From JAKACA01 sp050010115 (lineage in GTDB: Bacteria > Actinomycetota > Acidimicrobiia > Acidimicrobiales > Bog-793), in NCBI GenBank assembly GCA_050010115.1, contig JBEKLQ010000013.1:1-57592 (forward strand): a DNA stretch of 57,592 nucleotides. The letters run 5' to 3'. Made by a program: the position numbers and the translations under genes. Positions 24,864 through 33,819 of this stretch are shown here, piece by piece; within the stretch, counting starts at the first letter, position 1, and each line of letters starts with the position of its first letter. The notes under the pieces are model-generated. The model had not been told where the DNA came from and ran no database searches. It saw nothing but the letters and a program-made list of their open reading frames with translations.

Positions 24864-26517
24864 GCGCGTCACCGTGTCGTTCCTCGGCGGCCTGGGGGAG
24901 ATCGGCCGTAACTGCGCGGTAGTCGAGCAAGGTGGCCGGCTTGTGGTCCTCGACTGCGGCGTGATGTTCCCGAACCCGGAGATGCCGGGTGTGGATCTCG
25001 TGCTCCCGGACTTCGGTTGGCTGGCCGAGCGCGCCGACGACATCGACGGCATCGTGCTCACGCACGGCCATGAGGATCACGTCGGGGCGCTCGGGTATCT
25101 GCTGCGCGATGTCCAAGCCCCGATCTACGGCTCACCGTTCACGCTCGGGATCGCCCGCAACCGCCTCGAAGAGGCGAACCTAGCGTCGTCGACGACGTTC
25201 ATGCCGGTCGGTGACGGTGAGCGCCGGACGATCGGACCGTTCGAGGTCGAGTTCATCCCGGTCACGCACTCGGTTCCGTACGGCTTCGCCCTGGCGTTCC
25301 ACACCGCCCAGGGCGTGATCCTGCACAGCGGCGACTTCAAGCTCGACCTCAACCCCGTGGACGGCCGCCGCACCGACCTCGCCCGAATCGGCCAGATCGC
25401 CTCGGATGAAGGCATCCGCCTGTTGTTGGCGGACTCCACGAACGCCGAGGAGCCGGGCTACACCGGGAGCGAGTCGACCGTCGGCGGCTCGATGCGCACG
25501 ATCTTCGCCTCCCACCGCGAGTCGCGGTTCATCGTGGCGTGCTTCGCCAGTCACATCCACCGGATACAGCAAGTCGCCGACGCTGCGGTCATGTTCGGGA
25601 GGCGGATCTCGCTGCTGGGGCGGTCGATGCTGAAGAACGTCGCCGTCGCCCGCGAGCTCGGTCTGTTGAGCATCCCGGACCATGCGTTCGTGGAAATCGA
25701 GAAGACCGCCGACATCGAGCCCGGGAAGCTGTGCGTGATCTCCACGGGCTCCCAGGGTGAACCGATGTCGGCCCTCTCGCTCATGGCCTCGGGGGAGAGT
25801 CGCTGGCTGTCGGTGACGGAGGGTGACGTGGTCGTCCTCAGCTCTCATGCGATCCCGGGCAACGAATGGGCGGTCGCCAAGGTGATGGACGGCCTGTCCC
25901 GCAAGGGAGCCGTGGTCATCCACGCAGGGATCGCCCACGTGCACGAGAGCGGGCACGCGCGACAGGGTGAGCTCTCGACGCTGCTGTCCATCGCCAAGCC
26001 GAAGTCGTTCATACCTGTCCATGGTGAGTACCGGCACCTGCTGTGCCACTCGCGGCTTGCGATCGAGATGGGCGTTCCCGCCACCGAGGTGCTCGTCTGT
26101 GAGGACGGCGACGTCGTGGCGCTGGGGGACGAGGGGATCGACTATGCCGGCGAGGTCTCGTCGAGCTACGTGTTCGTGGACGGCCTGGCTGGTGACGTCG
26201 GGACCGGAGTGCTCCGCGACCGTCGCGTGCTGGCCGAGGAGGGCATCGTCGTGGCGGTGGTGACGCTGGACCGCAAGACGGGCGAGCTAGTGGGGGGACC
26301 TGAGATCGTGAGCAGGGGGTTTCTCTCGGAGCCGGGCCACGAGGACCTCGTCGAGGAGGCCCGGGCCGCCGTGCAGAAGGCGGTCGAGGTCGCCGCCGCC
26401 AATGGAAGCCTCGACCCCGATGCGATCCGCCGCGTCGTCCGCCGGGCGATCGGGCGGCTCGTCAACGAGCGCACCCGCCGACGCCCGATGGTCGTGGCGG
26501 TCGTCGTCGAGGCCTAG
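24856..26517 (+). CDS. rnj: Ribonuclease J
   Basis: Metallo-beta-lactamase/beta-CASP exo- and endoribonuclease, 553 residues. Metal motif THGHEDH at ~69-75; DSTNAE at the second site; beta-CASP region with FASHIHRIQQ; PVHGEYRHL at the C-terminal His site. The overlap with dapA is typical of the phylum. It would work with PNPase in mRNA decay. Confidence 0.95.
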   Translation: MPERVTVSFLGGLGEIGRNCAVVEQGGRLVVLDCGVMFPNPEMPGVDLVLPDFGWLAERADDIDGIVLTHGHEDHVGALGYLLRDVQAPIYGSPFTLGIARNRLEEANLASSTTFMPVGDGERRTIGPFEVEFIPVTHSVPYGFALAFHTAQGVILHSGDFKLDLNPVDGRRTDLARIGQIASDEGIRLLLADSTNAEEPGYTGSESTVGGSMRTIFASHRESRFIVACFASHIHRIQQVADAAVMFGRRISLLGRSMLKNVAVARELGLLSIPDHAFVEIEKTADIEPGKLCVISTGSQGEPMSALSLMASGESRWLSVTEGDVVVLSSHAIPGNEWAVAKVMDGLSRKGAVVIHAGIAHVHESGHARQGELSTLLSIAKPKSFIPVHGEYRHLLCHSRLAIEMGVPATEVLVCEDGDVVALGDEGIDYAGEVSSSYVFVDGLAGDVGTGVLRDRRVLAEEGIVVAVVTLDRKTGELVGGPEIVSRGFLSEPGHEDLVEEARAAVQKAVEVAAANGSLDPDAIRRVVRRAIGRLVNERTRRRPMVVAVVVEA

Positions 26518-26535
26518 CGCCGAGCGAGGTCACCG

Positions 26536-29319
26536 GTGCCTGATGGGGCTGGTGTTAGCGTTGTGGCCACTGTGGCAGTGACCAAGCAAGCCGCAGGCTC
26601 CCGCTCGCCGGGGTCTCGCGGAGGTTCTCGTGGTTCCGCCCGTGGCGCTGGCGCCTCCGGGGAATCCCGTCGCGCTCCGAAGGCGGGTGCCGGCACCGCC
26701 CGCAAGCCCTCCAAGTCCCTCAAGTCCTCCTCACGTGGATCTGGCCTCAGAGGTGACTCATCTGGCCGACCGAGGGCGTCGGAGCCCTCCGCGCTGTCAC
26801 GTGCCATCGAGCGGGTGCTGGCGCTGGTCGGTGCTCAGCCCGACGACGCGTGGGGGTTGCTGCTCGTCGTCGTCGGCGTGCTGCTGGCACTCGGCATCCA
26901 CTTCGGTGTCCTCGGTCCAGCCGGCAACGCCATCAGGGCCGGCGGTGGGCGCTCGTTCGGCTGGGGAGAGGACGTCATTCCGGCGTGCCTCGTCGTCGGC
27001 GGAGTGTTGCTTGTCCTCGAGCGGTCGCTGTGGGGTTTCGCCGGCACGCTCGCCTCGTCGTTCCTGCTCCTCTTGGCATCGGCTGGGCTCGCCGATCTCG
27101 CCGGTGGCAATCCACCGTCCGGCTCTTCGATGGCCCGGCTCGCCGGTGCGGGAGGCCTCGTGGGTGCGGGCCTCGGTGGCGGCATGGCGAAAGTCATCGG
27201 GGTTGCCGGATCCGGAGTCGTCCTCGGGGTCGTGGCCTTCACGGCGATCTGCTGGCTGCTCGGAGAGCGCGTCGTGGAGGTCCTCCGGGCCGGCATCGGT
27301 GCCATCGGCTCAGCGGCCCGTGCCACCGTGGAGCAAGTACGCCACGTGCGGAGCCAGACGCTGGCGACAGCTCAGGCGGAGGCCGCTGCTCGCCGGGCGA
27401 GCGCGACGAGCGTGGCGCCCTATGACTACGACGCGTCCATCGCACCGCTGAGCCCGGAGACGGTGGGCGTCCCGATCGAGGCTTCAGCGTCGCTGGGTCA
27501 CGAACCCAAGGAGCCTGCGACCGACGACACGCCGGCAACTGCGGCGGCCGAGACCGAGCACCCGGTGCCGGCGATATTCGCCGGCGGGATGCTCGACCCA
27601 GTGGCCGAGCACGGGCGGCCCGAACAGCTCAGCCTCCCCGTCACCCTTCCCGACACCAATTGGCGCTTGCCAGCGGCCAAGCTGCTCAAGCGCAGCAAGG
27701 ACCAGGCCCACGACCACCGTGAGATCGAGGCTCGAGGCCGTGTCCTCGAGCGCGCTCTGGCTGCGCACGGCGTCGAGACGCACCTGGTCGGGTTCACCGT
27801 CGGCCCCACGGTGACGCGTTTCGAGCTCGAGCTCGGGGCAGGGGTGAAGGTGGCGAGGGTGACGAACCTGGCGAAGGACATCGCCTACGCGATGGCCTCG
27901 CCGGACGTACGGATCCTGGCCCCGATCCCGGGCCGCTCGGCGATCGGCGTCGAGGTGCCCAACCAGAATCGACAGCTCGTCACGCTGGGGGACGTGCTGT
28001 CGACGACCGACGCGCGGCGAGCGACCCACCCGCTCGAGGTCGGGCTCGGTCGTGACATCGCCGGCAGGGCGATCATGGTCAACCTGGCCGATATGCCTCA
28101 CCTCTTGATCGCCGGCGCCACCGGTGCCGGCAAGTCCTCCTGCATCAACTCGCTCGTCACGTCGATCCTCATGCGGGCCACACCCGAGGAGGTCCGCCTC
28201 ATCCTCGTGGACCCCAAGCGTGTCGAGCTCGGCCAGTACAACGGCCTGCCCCATCTCCTCACGCAGGTCGTCGTGAACCCGAAGCGGGCGGCGAACGCGC
28301 TCAACTGGGCAGTCGCGGAGATGGAGCGCCGCTACGACCTGCTCGCCGAAGCCGGTATGCGGGACATCACGGGCTACAACGCCGCCGTCGACCGGGGGGA
28401 CTTCATCGACCCCGTGGAGCACAGCGGCGTCATCGATTACGAGCCCGACCACGGCAGCCCGGAAGACGTGGCTGGCGAGCCCGAGCTCGCGGACGGTTCC
28501 GAGGCCGAGCTCGACCCCGGCTACCTGCTCGGCGGGGATGCAGTCCCGCCGGCGGCGGCGATCGGGCTGAGCGACGGCCCTCCGTCTGCCGAAGTAGCGG
28601 CGATGGTGCAGGAGTCCCGGGCGAGGACCGAAGGCCACGACCGACCCGTGTACGCGCGCCTGCCGTACATCCTGATCGTGGTCGACGAGCTCAACGACCT
28701 GATGATGGTCGCGGCCCGCGATGTCGAAGAATCGATCTGCCGGATCGCCCAGATGGCGAGGGCCGTGGGCATCCATCTCGTCATCGCCACGCAACGGCCG
28801 TCGGTGGACGTCATCACCGGTGTCATCAAGGCGAACGTACCATCGCGGCTGGCGTTCTCGGTGTCCTCGCTGGCGGACAGCCGGGTCATCTTGGACCAGT
28901 CCGGCGCCGAGCGCCTCATCGGCCGGGGCGACCTGCTGCTGCTCACCGCCTCCTCCAGCGTGCCCCGCCGCCTGCAGGGTCCTTGGGTGGGGGAGGACGA
29001 GGTCCGCGGTGTCGTCGCCCACTGGCGTCGCCAGAGCGGCCCTCGGTACGTCGACGGCGTCGAAGGCGAGGCAGCCCACGGTGGCGCCGGCGGTGTCGAG
29101 GACGACGACGACGAGCTGCTCGGCACAGCAATGGAGCTGGTGGTCCGTTCGCAACTAGGATCTACCTCCATGCTCCAGCGCAAGCTCAGGGTCGGTTTCG
29201 CACGAGCGGGTCGCCTGATGGATCTCTTGGAGCGACGGGGGGTCGTCGGTCCGTCCGAGGGCTCGAAGGCACGGGCGGTCCTCATGACGTCCGAGGAGCT
29301 CGACCAGCTCGAACGTTGA
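26536..29319 (+). CDS. ftsK: DNA translocase FtsK/SpoIIIE
   Basis: A septum-anchored DNA pump that clears chromosomes from the division plane. Order: disordered basic N-terminus (1-85), about four membrane helices (~95-250), linker, then the RecA-like motor with Walker A GATGAGKSS at ~526-534 and Walker B region LIVVDELNDLM at ~715, and the gamma winged helix at the end (LQRKLRVGFARAGRLMDLLE). Between GYNAAV (~613) and LPYILIVVDEL (~710) there is an acidic insert making this spacing about twice that of E. coli. ELNDLM replaces the common ELADLM. GTG 26536 is the first usable start. Confidence 0.94.
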   Translation: MPDGAGVSVVATVAVTKQAAGSRSPGSRGGSRGSARGAGASGESRRAPKAGAGTARKPSKSLKSSSRGSGLRGDSSGRPRASEPSALSRAIERVLALVGAQPDDAWGLLLVVVGVLLALGIHFGVLGPAGNAIRAGGGRSFGWGEDVIPACLVVGGVLLVLERSLWGFAGTLASSFLLLLASAGLADLAGGNPPSGSSMARLAGAGGLVGAGLGGGMAKVIGVAGSGVVLGVVAFTAICWLLGERVVEVLRAGIGAIGSAARATVEQVRHVRSQTLATAQAEAAARRASATSVAPYDYDASIAPLSPETVGVPIEASASLGHEPKEPATDDTPATAAAETEHPVPAIFAGGMLDPVAEHGRPEQLSLPVTLPDTNWRLPAAKLLKRSKDQAHDHREIEARGRVLERALAAHGVETHLVGFTVGPTVTRFELELGAGVKVARVTNLAKDIAYAMASPDVRILAPIPGRSAIGVEVPNQNRQLVTLGDVLSTTDARRATHPLEVGLGRDIAGRAIMVNLADMPHLLIAGATGAGKSSCINSLVTSILMRATPEEVRLILVDPKRVELGQYNGLPHLLTQVVVNPKRAANALNWAVAEMERRYDLLAEAGMRDITGYNAAVDRGDFIDPVEHSGVIDYEPDHGSPEDVAGEPELADGSEAELDPGYLLGGDAVPPAAAIGLSDGPPSAEVAAMVQESRARTEGHDRPVYARLPYILIVVDELNDLMMVAARDVEESICRIAQMARAVGIHLVIATQRPSVDVITGVIKANVPSRLAFSVSSLADSRVILDQSGAERLIGRGDLLLLTASSSVPRRLQGPWVGEDEVRGVVAHWRRQSGPRYVDGVEGEAAHGGAGGVEDDDDELLGTAMELVVRSQLGSTSMLQRKLRVGFARAGRLMDLLERRGVVGPSEGSKARAVLMTSEELDQLER

Positions 29320-29371
29320 GCGTGGTGACGATGCGTGGTGACGTGGGACTACGGCTCCGAAGGGTCTTCAA

Positions 29372-30793
29372 GTGACTAGCGCGGGCGAGCGACCCGACCC
29401 GGTTGGCTCCGCCACGCCGGCCGACGCGGCACAGCTCGAAGTCGCCCGTCGGCGATCCGAGATCCAGGAGGTCCGGGCGGTTGCAGAACGCGTGCGTGAA
29501 GCTCGCCGGCGCGGGTGCCGACGGCTCGTTGCGGCCTTCGCCTGCACGCTCGTAGTCGGGGTGTCGTTGTTGGTGGCGGGATCGACCAGCCGGGGTCCCC
29601 TCGACAAGCTGTCGAGCACACGACCCAGCTCTCGTGATCCCGGCTCCGCCTTCGTGGTGGCACCCGCCCTGCACGCGACGCTGTCGTCTCTGAAGTTCCC
29701 GGGCAAGCCGGCGGCGCTGCCCCTCCCGAAAATCGGCGAAGGCGCTGTGGTCGTTGCCGGAGTCGGGGTGGTAGGCGACACCAAGGACGAGAAGACGGTG
29801 CCCATCGCCAGCGTGACGAAGATCATGACCGCCTACCTGGTGCTGCAGGATCACCCACTGGTGGGCAACAACGGCGGGCCGGTATTCACGATGACCGCTG
29901 CCGACCACGAGGCATGGATCGAGGCGTCGGAGGCGGACGAGTCGAACATTGAAGTAGTCGCCGGCGAGCGGCTGGACGAGCGCCAGCTGCTCCAAGCGCT
30001 CATGATCCCGTCCGCCAACAACATCGCTGACTACTTGGCCGTCTGGGATGCCGGCAGCCTCCCGAAGTTCGTGGCGAAGATGAACGCCACTGCGAAGGCT
30101 CTTGGGTTGACGAACACCAGCTATGCCGACGCCAGCGGATTCGACCCGAAGTCGCGCAGCGACGCCAGCGACATGGCGAAGCTGGCCGCCATCGCCATGC
30201 AGAACCCCGAGCTGCGTTGGATTGTCGACGAGCAGTCGATCAGACTCCCCGTCGCCGGCGAGATCTGGAACCTCTACAACCCCGCCGTCGGAGTGGACGG
30301 CATCATCGGGGTGAAGTCCGGTTTCACGTCGTCGGCGCAGTCGAACCTCGTCACTGCGGCCTGGCGCCGTGTCGGTGGCCACCGGGTGCTCGTCATCAGC
30401 GCAGTTATCGATCAGCCGCTGTCGCTGTACTCCGATGCTCTGGAGGACGAGGCACTCCTAAATGCGGCGACGACCGAGCTTGCGGCGACCGCTGTGGTAC
30501 CTGCTCAGGCGCAGGTGGCGCAAGCCGTGGCCGGCTGGAACCATTCTCAGACGGCCGTGAGCATCGACTCGCCGGCGGTGGTGGTGGGCTGGCCCGGCAT
30601 GCCAGTCTCGCTCTCGCTCGTGCCGATCCGGCCCGCGGCCGGCGGGACCGCCCATGGATGGCCGGAGGGTTCGACGATCGGGATGCTCGAGATCCGGGCG
30701 CCGTTCGGCGCCGAGTGTGCCGTGCCGGCGGTGCTCGGCGGTGCGATCAGCGCGCCTCCGCCTGGGTGGCAGCCCGCCTCGTCGACGCATTGA
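29372..30793 (+). CDS. D-alanyl-D-alanine carboxypeptidase (penicillin-binding, S11)
   Basis: Trims the terminal D-Ala from peptidoglycan stem peptides outside the membrane. A single N-terminal helix at ~52-70 anchors it. The serine-hydrolase motifs are present: SVTK at 147-150, SAN in PSANN, and KSG in IGVKSGFTSSAQ (KTG in most relatives). GTG 29372 is preceded by GAAGGG (29359-29364). The C-terminal ~130 residues form the usual beta-rich domain. Confidence 0.9.
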   Translation: MTSAGERPDPVGSATPADAAQLEVARRRSEIQEVRAVAERVREARRRGCRRLVAAFACTLVVGVSLLVAGSTSRGPLDKLSSTRPSSRDPGSAFVVAPALHATLSSLKFPGKPAALPLPKIGEGAVVVAGVGVVGDTKDEKTVPIASVTKIMTAYLVLQDHPLVGNNGGPVFTMTAADHEAWIEASEADESNIEVVAGERLDERQLLQALMIPSANNIADYLAVWDAGSLPKFVAKMNATAKALGLTNTSYADASGFDPKSRSDASDMAKLAAIAMQNPELRWIVDEQSIRLPVAGEIWNLYNPAVGVDGIIGVKSGFTSSAQSNLVTAAWRRVGGHRVLVISAVIDQPLSLYSDALEDEALLNAATTELAATAVVPAQAQVAQAVAGWNHSQTAVSIDSPAVVVGWPGMPVSLSLVPIRPAAGGTAHGWPEGSTIGMLEIRAPFGAECAVPAVLGGAISAPPPGWQPASSTH

Positions 30794-30812
30794 TCCAGCC
30801 CGCGGGCCGATC

Positions 30813-31664
30813 GTGAAAGCGCGGGTGCCGGCCTCCACCTCGAACCTCGGTCCCGGCTACGACGTGCTCGGCTTGGCGCTGCGCCGTTACCTCGAGGTGG
30901 AGGTAACGCCCGCTGAGCGCCTCGTCATCTCTGCGGAAGGCGAAGGCGCCGATCTACCGCAGGACGGCTCGCACCTGGCAGCTGAAATCGTCCGCTCGGT
31001 GCTGGGCCACGACCACGTCGCCATCGCCGTCAGCTCCACCATCCCGGTCGGCCGTGGTCTGGGGTCGTCTGCTTCCCTGGCCGTGGCTGCGGCGGCAGCC
31101 GCCGGGGCGAGCAGCCCGTTCGGAGTCGCCTCAGCCGTCGACGGTCATGCCGAGAACGCAGCCGCGTCGGCGTTCGGCGGTCTCGTGGCGGCGACAGTCA
31201 TCGATGGCACGCCCATCGCACGTCGGCTGCCGCTCGATCCTGGGTTGGGCTATGTCGTGCTCGTGCCCGACCGTCACCTCCCGACGAAACTCGCCCGCTC
31301 CCTCCTCCCGACCGTCATCCCGCTCGGTGACGCCGTGCACAACCTCGGGCGCATGGGTCTCCTCGTGGCTGGCCTGGCGGATCGGCGGCTACTCACTCCG
31401 GCGGCCGGCGAAGATCGTTTGCACCAGGGCCCTCGAACGGCGCTGTTCCCGGAGGCGCCCGAGCTGCTCGACGCCTTGCATCGCGGTGGCGCCACGATCG
31501 CCTGCTGGTCCGGCGCCGGGCCGACCTTGCTGGCGATCTGCGCCGAGGCGAGCGCCGTTGCCGGTGTGGAGGCTGCCGCCTGGCATGCGATGTCTCAGCT
31601 CGGCGTCGAAGGCGACGTGACGGCGATCGAGCCCGATCTCGAGGGTCTCGTCGTTAGCGCCTGA
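30813..31664 (+). CDS. thrB: Homoserine kinase
   Basis: GHMP kinase that phosphorylates homoserine in threonine synthesis. N-terminal VPASTSNLGPGYDVLGLAL and the ATP-binding IPVGRGLGSSASLAVAAA are diagnostic; GGATIACWSGAGPTLLAI is the third GHMP motif. GTG 30813 starts at KARVPASTSNL, giving 283 residues. thrC and hom are not adjacent. Confidence 0.93.
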   Translation: MKARVPASTSNLGPGYDVLGLALRRYLEVEVTPAERLVISAEGEGADLPQDGSHLAAEIVRSVLGHDHVAIAVSSTIPVGRGLGSSASLAVAAAAAAGASSPFGVASAVDGHAENAAASAFGGLVAATVIDGTPIARRLPLDPGLGYVVLVPDRHLPTKLARSLLPTVIPLGDAVHNLGRMGLLVAGLADRRLLTPAAGEDRLHQGPRTALFPEAPELLDALHRGGATIACWSGAGPTLLAICAEASAVAGVEAAAWHAMSQLGVEGDVTAIEPDLEGLVVSA

Positions 31665-31774
31665 CCACGGGTCGAGACTCGGCGCTCGAGCGAAGGGCGG
31701 CGCAGTTGGACCGCCTGCGGATTCAGGCGCCCGTTAGGGTGAGGCGAGCCAATCCGTGGCAGGGAGGCCCGAGC

Positions 31775-32968
31775 ATGCGACTGTTCAGCTTTCACCTGAT
31801 GCCCTATCCGGGCTTGCCGGACGACTATGACGGCCCGGCCTGGATCACCTGCCCGAACGAGCTCTTCGATCCGACGCTCGGCACTCAGCTCTACAACCGG
31901 TACCTCGACGAGCTCGTGCTGGCTGATGAGCTGGGTTTCGATGGGGTGTGCGTCAACGAGCACCACCAGAACGCCTATGGGCTGATGCCGTCACCGAACC
32001 TGATGGCCTCGATCCTCGCCCGGGTGACCAGGCGAGCAAAGATCGCTGTCGTCGGCAACGCCCTGCCGCTCTACGACCCGCCGACGAGAGTCGCCGAGGA
32101 ATTCGCCATGATCGACTGCATCTCAGGTGGGCGCCTCATCGCCGGGCTCGTCGTCGGGGGCGGCCCCGAGTACTACTCGTTCTCGATCAACCCGGCAGAG
32201 GCGAGGTCGCGCTTCGCCGAGGCGCACGACCTCATCATCCGGGCGTGGACGGAGCCGGGACCCTTCGAGTTCATCGGCAAGCACTACCGGATCCGGTACG
32301 TGAACACCTGGCCGCGACCGGTCCAGCAACCGCACCCCGAGATCTGGATCCCCGGAGCCGGCTCCATCGAGACAGTGGAGTTCGTGGCCCGGCACCGCTA
32401 CGCCTACATGGGGATCCCGTACTTCCACATCACGGTGTTCGAGCGGATGTTCAACCTGATGCGCCAGGCCTGTGAGAACGAGGGCTACGAGGTCGACCCG
32501 CTCCAGCTCGGTTGGCTCGTGCCGATCTTCGTCGCCGAGACCGACGAGGAGGCGAGGCGGCGTTTCGAGGAGCACTTCTGGTACTTCGTCCGCCGCCTTC
32601 TGCCGGGCATCTCCGTGTCGCCACCCGGCTACACCTCGGTCCGTTCGCTCGAGAACATCATCAAGGGTGGCCACACCTTCGCTGAGTTCCTCGAGACGTG
32701 GGATCAGGTCGTCGATGGCCAGTACGCCATCGTCGGCTCGCCCGAGACGGTGCTCGAGCGCCTCACGGCCAACATCGAGCGCCTGGGGGTCGGCAACCTC
32801 CTCGGGTTGTTCCAGCTCGGCACGCTGCCGGCGGACGACACGCGCCGCAACCTCGAGCTGTTCGCGGCGGAGGTCATGCCGAAGCTGAGGGAGCGCTTCC
32901 CCGGGACCGAGCGCGTCGCCACCACGGCCGCCGGAACCGTCGCCGGAACCGCCGGAGCGGTCGCATGA
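31775..32968 (+). CDS. LLM-class flavin-dependent oxidoreductase (luciferase-like)
   Basis: A bacterial-luciferase-like monooxygenase of 397 residues, expected to use reduced flavin (FMN or F420) and oxygen. Features: LADELGFDGVCVNEHHQNAYG at ~49-69, GNALPLYDPPTRVAEEFAMI, and SGGRLIAGLVVGG. ATG 31775 follows GGGAGG at 31762-31767. Its stop overlaps the hydrolase start (ATGA), and an exporter gene follows: a three-gene unit that looks catabolic or detoxifying. The substrate is unknown. Confidence 0.88.
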   Translation: MRLFSFHLMPYPGLPDDYDGPAWITCPNELFDPTLGTQLYNRYLDELVLADELGFDGVCVNEHHQNAYGLMPSPNLMASILARVTRRAKIAVVGNALPLYDPPTRVAEEFAMIDCISGGRLIAGLVVGGGPEYYSFSINPAEARSRFAEAHDLIIRAWTEPGPFEFIGKHYRIRYVNTWPRPVQQPHPEIWIPGAGSIETVEFVARHRYAYMGIPYFHITVFERMFNLMRQACENEGYEVDPLQLGWLVPIFVAETDEEARRRFEEHFWYFVRRLLPGISVSPPGYTSVRSLENIIKGGHTFAEFLETWDQVVDGQYAIVGSPETVLERLTANIERLGVGNLLGLFQLGTLPADDTRRNLELFAAEVMPKLRERFPGTERVATTAAGTVAGTAGAVA

Positions 32969-33819
32969 GCGCCGCCCTCACCACAGGGCCGTTCGAGACG
33001 GCGGTCGGCGCCGTCACGATGACGACGGGCGGCCAGGGCGATGCCGTCGTCTACCTGCACTCGTCGGGCGGCGAGACCGGTGCAGATTCGGTAGCGCCCT
33101 TCCTCGAACTGCTGGCCGAGCGTTACGAGGTCTTCGCCCCGATGTTCCCGGGCTTCGCAGGATCCGAAGGGCTGGACGAGATCGACGACATGGAGGACGC
33201 GGTCTATCACTGCCTCGACGTCTTCGGACGCCTCGGCCTCACCGAGGAGCGGGCGCCTCACATCGTCGGGCTGTCGCTCGGGGGCTGGATGGCCGCCGAG
33301 ATCGCCTGGCGCTACCCGCACTCGCTACGATCCCTGAGTCTGGTGAGTGCTCCCGGGATCTACCTGCCGGAGCACCCGATGGGTGAGCTGTTCGGTCGCA
33401 AGTTCGACGAGCTGGCCGAGGAGACCTTCGCCGACCAGTCACACCCTGTCGCCGCCATGATGCATCAGATGGCGTCCCTGTCCCTCGCCGGCGCGGGCGC
33501 GGATATCCCCTTCGACCTGCTCCGGCCGTTCTTCGAGTCGATGGCAGCGGCGGCCAAGATCGGCTGGAACCCGTACTTCCACAACCCCAAGCTGCCCAAG
33601 CGCCTAGGCCGCGTGGCGGTTCCCACCCTCGTGATCGCGGGTCGTCTCGACCGTTTGGTGCCGTGTGAGACCTCGGAGGCCTACGCCCGTCTCATCCCGG
33701 GCGCCCAGCTCGAGATCTGGGACGACGCCAGCCACATGGTGCCCCTCGAGCAAGCCGGTCGCCTAGCCACCCTGGTGGCCGATCACATCGAGCACGCAAA
33801 GGCGTCAGTTGCGAGCTGA
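32965..33819 (+). CDS. Alpha/beta hydrolase
   Basis: A 284-residue alpha/beta-hydrolase. Oxyanion region YLHSSGG; nucleophile elbow GLSLGG; acid in GRLDRLVP; His in DASHMVPLEQ. It is translationally coupled to the flavin monooxygenase (ATGA overlap) and likely hydrolyses its product, for example an ester formed by Baeyer-Villiger-type oxidation. That role is inference from context. Confidence 0.88.
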   Translation: MSAALTTGPFETAVGAVTMTTGGQGDAVVYLHSSGGETGADSVAPFLELLAERYEVFAPMFPGFAGSEGLDEIDDMEDAVYHCLDVFGRLGLTEERAPHIVGLSLGGWMAAEIAWRYPHSLRSLSLVSAPGIYLPEHPMGELFGRKFDELAEETFADQSHPVAAMMHQMASLSLAGAGADIPFDLLRPFFESMAAAAKIGWNPYFHNPKLPKRLGRVAVPTLVIAGRLDRLVPCETSEAYARLIPGAQLEIWDDASHMVPLEQAGRLATLVADHIEHAKASVAS

